A DNA stretch of 64,000 nucleotides from Metaclostridioides mangenotii (lineage in GTDB: Bacteria > Bacillota > Clostridia > Peptostreptococcales > Peptostreptococcaceae): contig NZ_JAGGJX010000001.1 of the NCBI RefSeq assembly GCF_017873185.1, forward strand, positions 310,001-374,000, read 5' to 3'. The position numbers and the translations under genes were made by a program. The notes beneath the pieces are model-generated. The model saw only the letters and a list, made by a program, of their open reading frames with translations. It was not told where the DNA came from and did not search any database. Numbering within the stretch: position 1 is the stretch's first letter; each line of letters opens with the position of its first letter. Shown piece after piece: positions 35,953-43,295 of the stretch.

Positions 35953-36594
35953 GTGAAGAAGAAATATATAGGCATACTGTTGATTGTATTTGGATGTGTA
36001 ATAATCAGTTCTGCTATTTATATGAAGTACGAAGGTGGTATTAAACAGAAAAAAATGATAGCAGATTTTGAAAAAACTATAAGTAATAGTGATAAAGATG
36101 AAAATAAATTATCTGATATATCTGATAATATAAAAGGAGACTCTAAATCTAATTCAAATACAACTTCTAAATCGGGCACATCTTCTAATTCTAATGATTT
36201 CAAAAACACAATAGGGATATTAAAAATACCAAAAATAGATTTAAAAGTAGCAGTGGGTGAAGGTATTGATATGAAGACGTTAAAATATGCGGCAGGACAT
36301 TTTCCAGATACACCATATCCAGGTGAGGAAGGAAACTGTTCTATAGCAGGTCATAGGAGTTATACATATAATCAATTCTTCAATAGATTAGATGAGGTAG
36401 ATGAAGGAGACAGAATAATAATGCAAACAAAAAATGGGGAGTTTACATATGAAGTATATAAAAAATTTGTGGTTTTACCAGAAGATGTTTCTGTGTTGAA
36501 CGATACTGAATACGTAGAGCTTACTTTAATCACTTGCACCCCTGTTAGAGCTGCGACTCATAGATTGATTATTAAAGCTGTATTAGTTGAATAA
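35953..36594 (+). CDS. Class D-like sortase
   Basis: A 213-residue sortase with an N-terminal membrane anchor (YIGILLIVFGCVIISSAIYM), a Ser/Asn-rich linker (about 45-85) and a catalytic domain. The triad is readable: His134 in SIAGHRSYTYNQF, Cys195 in TLITCTPV and Arg204 in THRLII. The compact domain and motifs fit class D. It lies directly after the LPKTG adhesin and presumably anchors it to peptidoglycan. The start is GTG 35953 with GAGGTG upstream. Confidence 0.9.
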   Translation: MKKKYIGILLIVFGCVIISSAIYMKYEGGIKQKKMIADFEKTISNSDKDENKLSDISDNIKGDSKSNSNTTSKSGTSSNSNDFKNTIGILKIPKIDLKVAVGEGIDMKTLKYAAGHFPDTPYPGEEGNCSIAGHRSYTYNQFFNRLDEVDEGDRIIMQTKNGEFTYEVYKKFVVLPEDVSVLNDTEYVELTLITCTPVRAATHRLIIKAVLVE

Positions 36595-36689
36595 ATGACG
36601 GATTTTATATTAATAATTGAGATGTGCTGTAATAACTGTAGAGTAACATTCCCAAAATCTGAAGAAATCAACTATAAAAATCATCAAGC

Positions 36690-36788
36690 ATGGCAAGCGG
36701 TGTTGATTGTTTAATAGTTAATGGCAAAGTTGTCTTAAGAGATGGAGAGCTGACAAAAAATGATGTGGCAGAGTACTTAAAAAAATAG
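36690..36788 (+). pseudogene. C-terminal remnant of an amidohydrolase (D-aminoacylase-like)
   Basis: The 32 residues beginning MASGVDCLIVNGKVVLRDGE and ending in a short basic helix match the last strand and tail of amidohydrolase-superfamily enzymes such as N-acyl-D-amino-acid deacylases, where V-N-G-x-x-x-x-x-G-x-x-T is typical. There is no ribosome site and no upstream domain, so it is a 3' scrap. A hairpin (36791-36818, TAAATTGC/GCAATTTA) follows, probably its old terminator. Confidence 0.6.
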
Positions 36789-36886
36789 ATTAAATTGCGT
36801 AAATAAATAGGCAATTTAATGGTTATAAAAAATTCACATTTTTAAATATAGATATTTGTGGTATCTTATATAATAGGAGGTGTATT

Positions 36887-37072
36887 ATGTATAAATTAAC
36901 TAAAGATGAAGATGGAATGTTAACCACAAATATAAATTGTCCTGTATGTGAAAATAAATTTATTTTTATAGAAGGTGATAATGGATCTATAAATATAGAT
37001 GCTAGAAGCGTTGTTATATCAGCTAAATGCACTGAATGTGGACATAAGGAAGAGTATGAAAGTGAATTATAA
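36887..37072 (+). CDS. Small zinc-ribbon-like protein
   Basis: A 61-residue acidic protein with two CxxC pairs, CPVCENKF at about 24-31 and CTECGHKEE at about 49-57, the layout of a zinc ribbon. AGGAGGTG lies 6 bases before the ATG, and a clean terminator follows, so it is likely expressed alone. I do not recognise a named family. Confidence 0.7.
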   Translation: MYKLTKDEDGMLTTNINCPVCENKFIFIEGDNGSINIDARSVVISAKCTECGHKEEYESEL

Positions 37073-37093
37073 TTAAAATTAAGAGATATATAT

Positions 37094-37127
37094 AATAACC
37101 CTAGTAATGTACTAGGGTTATTTTTAT
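37094..37127 (+). terminator. Terminator of the zinc-ribbon gene
   Basis: AATAACCCTAGTA at 37094-37106 pairs perfectly with 37110-37122 over a 3-base loop, with T5 at the end. Confidence 0.9.
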
Positions 37128-37791
37128 GTAAATTTGTAGATTACTGTACGTTACCAAACAGATATTTATATTCTACACACTTAGTTTCTAATGGTGCGTT
37201 TGTTAGCACTGCTGCAAGCCTAACTGCAATCTTTCTTGTTGATTTAACTACTAATTATCTCCGTTTGTTATAACATCTTATCCCTTTCTATAGTCAAATT
37301 GTAGTTAGAGTTAAAAATTTAGGTTTTACATAGTACAGGCAAAATAGATAGAGTGTTGTATTATGAATTATAATCACTTTTTATAATCAATTGAATAACT
37401 ACAATTTATTATAAAGTAGTTCATAATTACATAAAAAATAAAGTATTTCAAGAAAAATTTTTCTATAAATATATTGCCTATTAAAATATAAAATACAATT
37501 GTTAAAAACGACTATAAATTTAGTTTTATTTATAAAATAACTTTTTAAATTAATTTTTTGATTAAATTATCGATAATATTTAATAAAAAATTATTTCAAA
37601 ACGATAAAATAAAGGAGTTTTTGTGCTAATATATAAATATATATCATTAAATTTAATTAAAATATTCATGGAAAAATTAAATACAATTATCTATCAGAAT
37701 GCCGATCACTGTTTTGTATTATTCATGATGTAATTTTACTTCATTGAAATAATATTAATTAAAGAACTTTTAATATGATGGGGGGATATAT
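37126..37791. other. Gene-poor gap with a degenerate minus-strand peptide
   Basis: A 660-base AT-rich gap. On the minus strand 37141-37254 reads 37 residues (KSTRKIAVRLAAVLTNAPLE, then ETKCVEYKYLFGNVQ) before a stop, with no ATG/GTG/TTG start, so it is probably a gene remnant of unknown family. From 37330 to 37780 I see only AT-rich sequence and nothing codable. The ribosome site of the next gene (GGGGGG at 37780-37785) ends the gap. Confidence 0.4.
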
Positions 37792-38103
37792 GTGATTATA
37801 CTGAGGAGGAAGAGCTTACAAGAGAAGGTTGAAATAGTTCGATTTTGTATAATAAACAACTTTGATTATGCAAGAACTATAAAAAAATATAAAATAAGCT
37901 ACCAAACTCTATATAAATTAATCAGTAAATACGAAAAAGGTGGAGAAGATGCACTTGCAAAATCTTTAAGTAAGAGAAATGAAGATACACTGCTAAAGGA
38001 AATAAATAATCTTAAAGAGATAAAAAAAGAGATTACTTTAGAAAATACCAGTTTAAAAAAAGAACTTGAATTACTAAAAACTTATATAAAATCAGATGAA
38101 TAA
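37792..38103 (+). CDS. Orphan IS150-OrfA-like helix-turn-helix protein (copy 1)
   Basis: A 103-residue protein with an HTH (EKVEIVRFCIINNFDYARTI, KKYKISYQTLYKLISKYEKG) and a C-terminal leucine-zipper-like helix (LENTSLKKELELLK). This is the layout of IS3/IS150-family OrfA, but no OrfB integrase follows. The start is GTG 37792 after a strong GGGGGG. An intact frame with no transposase suggests a remnant in use as a DNA-binding protein, or a recent orphan. A related protein is 415 bases downstream. Confidence 0.7.
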   Translation: MIILRRKSLQEKVEIVRFCIINNFDYARTIKKYKISYQTLYKLISKYEKGGEDALAKSLSKRNEDTLLKEINNLKEIKKEITLENTSLKKELELLKTYIKSDE

Positions 38104-38200
38104 ATAATGGAATAAGTGATTTATTAATATTGAAAAAAGAATTGAGGTAAAATTTGTACAAAAAATACAATTAAATATGGTTTAAAGATTATCATGGACA

Positions 38201-38255
38201 CCCCCTTTAAGTAGTGCTAGTTAAGGTCTAATATTATTTTGAGGGGGATTTTTTT
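38201..38255 (+). terminator. GC-rich hairpin with T tract, possibly an IS end
   Basis: CCCCCT at 38201-38206 pairs with AGGGGG at 38242-38247, then ATTTTTTT. An alternative inner pairing (CCTTTAA with TTAAGG) competes. The left flank ATGGACACCCCCTTTAAG resembles terminal repeats of IS3-family elements. It could therefore be an old IS end, a terminator for the HTH gene, or both. Confidence 0.5.
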
Positions 38256-38363
38256 AAAACTTGATTTACAAAAGAGAGGGTTAGAGGCTAATAGTATGGG
38301 GAGTTTTTGCTAACAATTTGGGATATGTTGTATAGTTAAGGAAACTAGATACTATTAGAAAAC

Positions 38364-38407
38364 ACAATACACTATATAATATATTAATATATTATATAGT
38401 GTATTGT
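38364..38407. repeat. Perfect 44-bp AT-rich palindrome
   Basis: The 22 bases at 38364-38385 (ACAATACACTATATAATA...) are the exact reverse complement of 38386-38407, with no loop bases. There is no T tract after it, so it is not a standard terminator. It lies 111 bases before the second HTH gene. The remaining gap (38256-38518) has no coding sequence. Confidence 0.92.
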
Positions 38408-38518
38408 AACAATAGATATAGACAATTTAAAATTTAATTAGTTAACTTGATAAAAAAATATAAAAGCTACTATTTTAGATAGCGTTTATAGACTAAATAA
38501 TATCGAAAGGAGATATAT

Positions 38519-38842
38519 ATGTTTAAGTTTGGTATAACAACACTTGAAGAACGAATTGAAATTGTTAAGTTTTGCATACTGAACGATTTTGATTATCTTA
38601 AGACAATAGAGAAATATAAAATATCTTACACTAATTTGTGTGAATGGATGATGAGATACGAAAGAAGAGGTGCAGACGGATTAGTTTATAGATTTGGAGA
38701 AAGAAGTGAAAAATCTATCCGTTTAGAAATAAGACGACTCAGAATTGAACAATGGCATATTATTTGTGAAAATCATAGATTAAAAGAGGAGATATATCAT
38801 TTAAAAGAAATTAAATATTCTAAAGTTATAAATAGGAAATAG
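38519..38842 (+). CDS. Orphan IS150-OrfA-like helix-turn-helix protein (copy 2)
   Basis: A 107-residue paralogue of the protein at 37792. The HTH region (ERIEIVKFCILNDFDYLKTI, EKYKISYTNLCEWMMRYERR) is clearly related to copy 1, but the proteins have diverged through most of their length, so they are not a fresh duplication. A basic helical tail follows (RLEIRRLRIEQ-like). AAAGGAG lies before the ATG. No OrfB is present. It may regulate through the palindrome upstream; that is inference. Confidence 0.7.
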   Translation: MFKFGITTLEERIEIVKFCILNDFDYLKTIEKYKISYTNLCEWMMRYERRGADGLVYRFGERSEKSIRLEIRRLRIEQWHIICENHRLKEEIYHLKEIKYSKVINRK

Positions 38843-38896
38843 ATAACAAAATATTTTTATTGAATTTATTGAATTATATTTTAAGGAGTTGAAATC

Positions 38897-39055
38897 ATGG
38901 AATTAAGTGATTTAAAAATCTTAATGGAAAGAGTATATGATCTTTGTACAAATCATGGTTACGATAAATTGGAGGCTTTAAACAAAGCTGAGGCAGATTT
39001 GAAAGAAGAGTTATACGGTTACTGTTTAAATAAAACTTTTAGTGAATGGACTTAA
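38897..39055 (+). CDS. Small helical protein, possibly Spo0E-like
   Basis: A 52-residue frame with AAGGAG 8 bases before the ATG. It reads MELSDLKILMERVYDLCTNH, then a turn (GYDKLEA) and a second helix (LNKAEADLKEELYGYC). The helix-turn-helix hairpin layout resembles Spo0E-type aspartyl-phosphate phosphatases, but the S-Q-x-L-D motif is absent, so the match is weak. It lies 54 bases after the second HTH gene and is probably cotranscribed. Confidence 0.5.
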   Translation: MELSDLKILMERVYDLCTNHGYDKLEALNKAEADLKEELYGYCLNKTFSEWT

Positions 39056-39092
39056 TAGTTTAATAACAATATTAATATATATTAATTAAAAG

Positions 39093-39135
39093 ACCCTATA
39101 TATAGATGTATTTTTTTATGTTTTATATATAGGGT
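39093..39135 (+). terminator. Terminator-like hairpin after the small helical gene
   Basis: ACCCTATATATA at 39093-39104 pairs perfectly with 39124-39135 across a T-rich loop of 19 bases. Confidence 0.6.
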
Positions 39136-39165
39136 AACTTATCTTTAGATTACTTTTATTGTTCC

Positions 39166-39423
39166 CTATTCAACATAAACTCCCATCGCTGGAGAGGTAT
39201 TGAATTGCTCGTTTTTACTAACAAATGTGATATTACATTTCTTTATTTCTTCATACATTATAGTGAAGTCGAGTAGATTTCTACTTATACGATCTATTTT
39301 CCAGACAAGCAAGTGAGTGATTTCACCAATACAAATACGATTCATCATATCCTGATATGCTGGTCTAGCAGTATCTTTACCACTGTATTCAGCATCTTCA
39401 TATACTTCGTATTCGTCGATTCC
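39166..39423 (-). pseudogene. Internal fragment of a large serine recombinase
   Basis: About 85 residues from the resolvase catalytic domain: YEDAEYSGKDTARPAYQDMM, then LLVWKIDRISRNLLDF and KCNITFVSKNEQFNTSPAMG. These match the part after the catalytic Ser up to the end of the catalytic core. The N-terminal segment with the Ser, the long DNA-binding recombinase domain and the zinc region are missing. The fragment abuts an unrelated 3' end on the plus strand at about 39424, marking a rearrangement junction. Confidence 0.75.
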
Positions 39424-39545
39424 TGTATAATAATGCAAAAAATAAATATTTAGATAAACAGAATATATTAGACAGAGCATCAGCTCTAGAACTTAATATA
39501 CAAGAATGTATGTTTACTAACAATTTAAATGAAAGAGTAGGGTAA
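39424..39545 (+). pseudogene. 3' end of an unrecognised gene, possibly a phage gene before the holin
   Basis: About 40 residues (YNNAKNKYLDKQNILDRASA, then LELNIQECMFTNNLNERVG) end at TAA 39543-39545. The upstream part is lost at the serine-recombinase junction. Its place just before a terminator and the holin/endolysin pair would fit a late phage gene, but I recognise no family. Confidence 0.4.
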
Positions 39546-39569
39546 TTTAATATCATCTTATCTTACATG

Positions 39570-39600
39570 AAAAAGGCTATATAAAATAGTCTTTTTTTTA
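39570..39600 (+). terminator. Terminator before the second lysis module
   Basis: AAAGGCTAT at about 39572-39580 pairs with ATAGTCTTT at 39586-39594 with a G-T wobble, followed by a run of T. Confidence 0.8.
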
Positions 39601-39662
39601 TTGTAAAATTTAGGTAGATAATTCTATCACTTATATAATTTAAAAAAACTTTGGAGGTATTT

Positions 39663-39923
39663 ATGGAAGATTTCGATGCACAATTCGTTAATGTAGGTTC
39701 GATAGGAGCTATAGCGTATGTGCTATTTAAAAATACGTTAGATGAAAAGATGCAATATAGGGCAATATAAAAACAGCGTGTTGGGATATTTACAGAAACA
39801 TCAAAACAATTTGCTGAAAGTAAACATGCTCTTAGTTTAAGAATTGAAAATGTAGAGGAAGAAAATAACCGTAACGAATTAAAGTTAGATACTTTTATTG
39901 GTATTAAGGAGGAAGATAATTAA
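39663..39923 (+). pseudogene. UviB/BhlA-type holin with an in-frame stop
   Basis: The frame opens at ATG 39663 after GGAGG and reads a membrane helix (VNVGSIGAIAYVLFKNTLDE) homologous to the holin at 24794. TAA at 39768-39770 is codon 36 and replaces the Tyr of LYKQS in the other copy. The same frame then continues to a coiled coil (SLRIENVEEENNRNELKLDT) and stops at 39921-39923, overlapping the endolysin ATG. A single nonsense change explains the break; a short 35-residue helix could still be made. Confidence 0.82.
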
Positions 39924-40753
39924 TGAAAATAGCAATTACGGTAGGTCATAGTATATTAAAAAATGGTTTGTGTACAAGTGCTGATGGGTTAATCAACGAA
40001 TACCAATACTGTAAAACATTAGCGCCTATCTTAGCAGATATTTTAAGAAAAGAGGGGCATGAAGTAGGTGTAATAATCTGCCCAGAAAGACAATTTACTA
40101 GTAAGAATCATGAGAGAATATATAAACTACCTCGCATAAATGGCAAGAAGTACGATCTAGTAATAGAGTTACATCTTAACAATCATAATGGTAGCGCAAA
40201 AGGTACAGAAGTATTGTATTACTCAAATACAGGTAAGATGTATGCGCAAAGGGTTGTTAATAGATTAGGTATTGTATTCGCTAGTAGAGGTGTAAAAGAT
40301 AGACCAGATTTATATATGCTTAACTCTACAGATTGCCCAGCTATAATGATAGAAACATTTTTCTGTGATAGTAAAAATGACTATGATATAGCCACAAAAT
40401 TGGGTTATGGAGAAGTTGCTAAACTAATAGCAGAGGGTATTTTAAATAGATCAATAGAGAATGTAAGTAATAATGAAACAAAACCACAGGCATACGAGAA
40501 TGCAATAATCTATAGTGGAGATAGAGACAAAGCAGTCGCTATTATAATGAAGGAATTTCTCCCAAACTCCACAATCGTAGATATTGCAGACTACAAAAGT
40601 TATATGTGCAGAAATGCTTACGCTATAGGTGACGGAGCAAGCAAAGGATTAGAGAAGTATCCAGACGGTGTGACTAGGTTTGTGGGTAATGATTTTAAGG
40701 AGACGTATAGAAAAGTAGTGGAGTGGTTGGAAAGTAGAAAATTTATGCAGTAG
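39923..40753 (+). CDS. N-acetylmuramoyl-L-alanine amidase endolysin, full-length copy
   Basis: A 276-residue protein, closely related to the amidase at 25099 and to Clostridioides phage endolysin CD27L. The Amidase_3 zinc and catalytic residues are present (TVGHSILKNG, LINEYQYCK, LVIELHLNNHNG, AIMIETFFCD). The C-terminal wall-binding domain is complete (about 188-276: YENAIIYSGDRDKAVA, YAIGDGASKGLE, VTRFVGNDFKETYRKVVEWL). It starts inside the stop of the broken holin (TAATG). Confidence 0.92.
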   Translation: MKIAITVGHSILKNGLCTSADGLINEYQYCKTLAPILADILRKEGHEVGVIICPERQFTSKNHERIYKLPRINGKKYDLVIELHLNNHNGSAKGTEVLYYSNTGKMYAQRVVNRLGIVFASRGVKDRPDLYMLNSTDCPAIMIETFFCDSKNDYDIATKLGYGEVAKLIAEGILNRSIENVSNNETKPQAYENAIIYSGDRDKAVAIIMKEFLPNSTIVDIADYKSYMCRNAYAIGDGASKGLEKYPDGVTRFVGNDFKETYRKVVEWLESRKFMQ

Positions 40754-40768
40754 AAATATAAAAAAGAG

Positions 40769-40801
40769 CATGCCACCTTATATGTTTAATAAGATGGCAT
40801 G
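40769..40801 (+). terminator. Terminator after the second endolysin
   Basis: CATGCCACCTTAT at 40769-40781 pairs with ATAAGATGGCATG at 40789-40801, with one wobble. The following T tract is short. Confidence 0.7.
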
Positions 40802-40887
40802 TTAACCACACTATACCTTATACTCAAGAAAGATAGTCCTTTAATATTAATCCACAGAACTTATGCAACAGATAATTTAAATTATTT

Positions 40888-41418
40888 TTATTGTATAGGG
40901 ATAGGGATAGGGATATTAAGATTTTGCTCATTTTGAATGCGTATTAATTTTGAATACACGTAATTAAGCAAAGTTCCATGATTTAATTCATCAGATATTA
41001 TACTGAAAAGTGCATCTCTATAGTAATAATTTGGTAATCCAAACATTATCAGTCTTAATTGTTTTACATACTTAGTAGTTTTTACAATGGTATCGTATAT
41101 ACCTGTAAATAAATCTCTCGGTGGAACGAAATAAAAACCTTTTTCGATATTGGCATGAGTACCTGTCAGTTGATAATATATTTCTTTCAACAAATTGCTA
41201 TTATTAATGTTATCGTTTTCTAGTGTTTCAACTATTTCTATAATATCGTATAACTCTTCAGCATTAGGTGAGGGTAATGTTTGAAATACTGAAATAGGCA
41301 TTTTATCACTTAACCAATTATATAAAAGTAAATCTTGCTCCATAGAGTTTATTGTATCCTGTATCAAATTTATTGAATTTTGCAATTGAATAGGGTTTGG
41401 GTAAATATTTTGATACAT
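40888..41418 (-). CDS. Ferritin-like-domain protein
   Basis: A 176-residue helical protein. Acidic and His residues occur in a diiron-like arrangement: SMEQDLLLYNWL near residue 30, IVETLENDN, and SIISDELNHGTLLNY near 148-162. Similar ferritin-like proteins occur in spore-forming Clostridia, but I cannot assign a function. ATG 41418 has AGGAGG 6 bases upstream; a longer frame beginning at 41556 lacks one. The C-terminus IPIPIPIQ comes from a 6-base repeat (ATAGGG three times on the plus strand near 40897). Confidence 0.65.
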   Translation of the reverse strand: MYQNIYPNPIQLQNSINLIQDTINSMEQDLLLYNWLSDKMPISVFQTLPSPNAEELYDIIEIVETLENDNINNSNLLKEIYYQLTGTHANIEKGFYFVPPRDLFTGIYDTIVKTTKYVKQLRLIMFGLPNYYYRDALFSIISDELNHGTLLNYVYSKLIRIQNEQNLNIPIPIPIQ

Positions 41419-41536
41419 TATATACCTCCTAAATGTTTTACTATAGATATATGTGTTAAATAATATTTTAGTTCTTAATGGTAAGGACAGATGAGATACT
41501 TCAAATAAGGTGTATAAAAGTAAATAGTATAAATAT

Positions 41537-41572
41537 AAAAGAGAGTGAGTAAACAACTTACTCTCTTTTTTT
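41537..41572 (+). terminator. Orphan terminator-like hairpin
   Basis: AAAAGAGAGT at 41537-41546 pairs with ACTCTCTTTT at about 41559-41568, with inner AGT/ACT pairs and a T run. No plus-strand gene ends just before it, so it may belong to a lost gene. Confidence 0.6.
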
Positions 41573-42090
41573 AAAATAATAAATCAAAACATACATACGG
41601 AAAAGTTAAGATAAATAAATTAAAAAGATATAAATTATTTATATAATGGTTACAGTGACTTTATTTTTGCAGATAGGTAAATATATTTTTTATAAGTATA
41701 AACTTACTGATTTAAATAAAATTTAGAGTATAACAATGTTTGTTAAAAAAATATTTAATATTTGTTGAAAAATTGTCATATAAGTGCTACGATTGTAAGT
41801 ATAAGGTATTTTTAATAATCAAATCACATTCAAAATTATTCATATTTGTCCTGCATAAATTAATTCAAGCATAATTTCATTTTAAATTCCCTAAAATTAA
41901 TAAATTAAATTTTTTTATATGATTATATATTAACAATGTATCATCATATACTTATATAAATTGTTAATATATAAACGAATTTTAAGAAAGCTTCAAATTT
42001 CTCAACTTATATTCATTCAAATAATTTGTTTTTTAAAGCGTTGCGAGATTTTAATAATAAATATTAAATTAAGGAGGTAAAGAGGATCCT
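41573..42090. other. AT-rich non-coding gap
   Basis: About 520 bases of very AT-rich sequence with several T- and A-runs and a repeated motif near 41930-41975 (TATATTAACAATGTAT and a partial inverted copy ATAAATTGTTAATATATA). No coding sequence, RNA gene or riboswitch is recognisable. Its end holds AAGGAGG at 42071-42077 before the etfA-like remnant. Confidence 0.4.
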
Positions 42091-42372
42091 ATGGATTTAA
42101 ATTCGAAAAATCATAGGATAGAAATGTACTACTACAGGAGTTATATTATCAGTTCACACATCTCTTGGATCATGCCTATAAAAACAGGACAAAAATTTAC
42201 ATAACAAATGTAATATCTGCATATATATTATTTGGAGCCACTACTATTGGAAGAGATTTAGCTCTAGAGTAACTGCATGACTACATACTAAACTGAAGCT
42301 GCCATAATTGTTGGGAATGTTAGAGAAGTAATACAAGAGCTTATTAGTCAATTAAGTATATTAAAAGATTAA
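42091..42372 (+). pseudogene. Collapsed remnant of etfA (electron transfer flavoprotein alpha)
   Basis: Two pieces of EtfA can be read. At 42207-42269, VISAYILFGATTIGRDLALE matches the conserved L-F-G-A-T-x-x-G-R-D-L-A segment near residue 100 of EtfA, then a stop. At 42292-42372, AAIIVGNVREVIQELISQLS matches the C-terminal Y-G-I-V-G-D-x-x-E-V-x-P-x-L helix. The roughly 200 residues between, including the FAD site, are gone. A ribosome site and ATG at 42091 start an unrelated-looking 37-residue frame. It lies directly before crt. Confidence 0.72.
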
Positions 42373-42409
42373 AATAAGTTTAAATAAATTTTTTATTGAG
42401 GAGGATATT

Positions 42410-43204
42410 ATGGAAGAAAGTGATGTTAAAATTTATGAGAATCTTACTGTAGAAATTAACAGTAATATTTGCACTATAAAAATAAACAGACCTCAAGTTC
42501 TAAATGCAATTAATTTAAAAACTTTAGAAGAGATTTATGAAGTTTTTACAGATATAGATGAAGATGAAGATATTTATGTAGTAATTTTAACAGGAGAAGG
42601 TAAAGCATTTGTTGCAGGTGCAGATATCGAATATATGAGAGACCTAGATTCAATTTCTGCAAAGAATTTTAGTCAACTAGGCACTAAGGCCCTTAATGCT
42701 ATAGAAAATAGTAAAAAAGTTGTGATTGCTGCAGTAAATGGATTTGCATTAGGCGGTGGTTGTGAAATTGCAATGGCTTGTGATATTAGAATTGCATCAT
42801 CAAATGCTAAGATTGGTCAACCAGAAGTAACTCTAGGCATAACCCCTGGTTATGGTGGTACCCAAAGGCTTACAAGATTAGCTGGAATGGCGAAAGCAAA
42901 AGAATTGATTTTTACTGGACAAATTATAAAAGCTGATGAAGCCAAAAAAATAGGATTAGTTAATAAAGTTGTAAGCCCAGAGGATTTAACTAGAGAAGTT
43001 GAAATATTAGCTGAGAAAATAGCTAAAAATTCTCAGTTAGCAATTAGATATTCTAAAGAAGCTATAAAGTTAGGTTCACAAACTGACATTAATACTGGAC
43101 TGGATATCGAATCTAGTTTGTTTGGATTATGCTTCTCCACTAAAGATCAAGAAGAGGGTATGTCAGCTTTTTTAGAAAAGAGAGTAGCAAAGTTTGGAAA
43201 ATAA
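42410..43204 (+). CDS. crt: 3-hydroxybutyryl-CoA dehydratase (crotonase)
   Basis: A 264-residue enoyl-CoA hydratase-family enzyme with INRPQVLNAIN, the oxyanion-hole motif AFVAGADIEYM and VIAAVNGFALGGGCEIAMAC, and catalytic Glu-type residues in IGQPEVTLGITPGYGGTQRL. It dehydrates 3-hydroxybutyryl-CoA to crotonyl-CoA in the butyrate pathway. GAGGAGG precedes the ATG. It heads a crt-hbd-thl set; the usual bcd-etfBA genes are missing here apart from the etfA scrap. Confidence 0.92.
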   Translation: MEESDVKIYENLTVEINSNICTIKINRPQVLNAINLKTLEEIYEVFTDIDEDEDIYVVILTGEGKAFVAGADIEYMRDLDSISAKNFSQLGTKALNAIENSKKVVIAAVNGFALGGGCEIAMACDIRIASSNAKIGQPEVTLGITPGYGGTQRLTRLAGMAKAKELIFTGQIIKADEAKKIGLVNKVVSPEDLTREVEILAEKIAKNSQLAIRYSKEAIKLGSQTDINTGLDIESSLFGLCFSTKDQEEGMSAFLEKRVAKFGK

Positions 43205-43295
43205 AAAAAGTATGAAACTAGCTGTTAACCATATTAAATAAATTATTTAATATGATAAATAAAATATAAATACTTAAAAATAGGGGGTAAAACTT

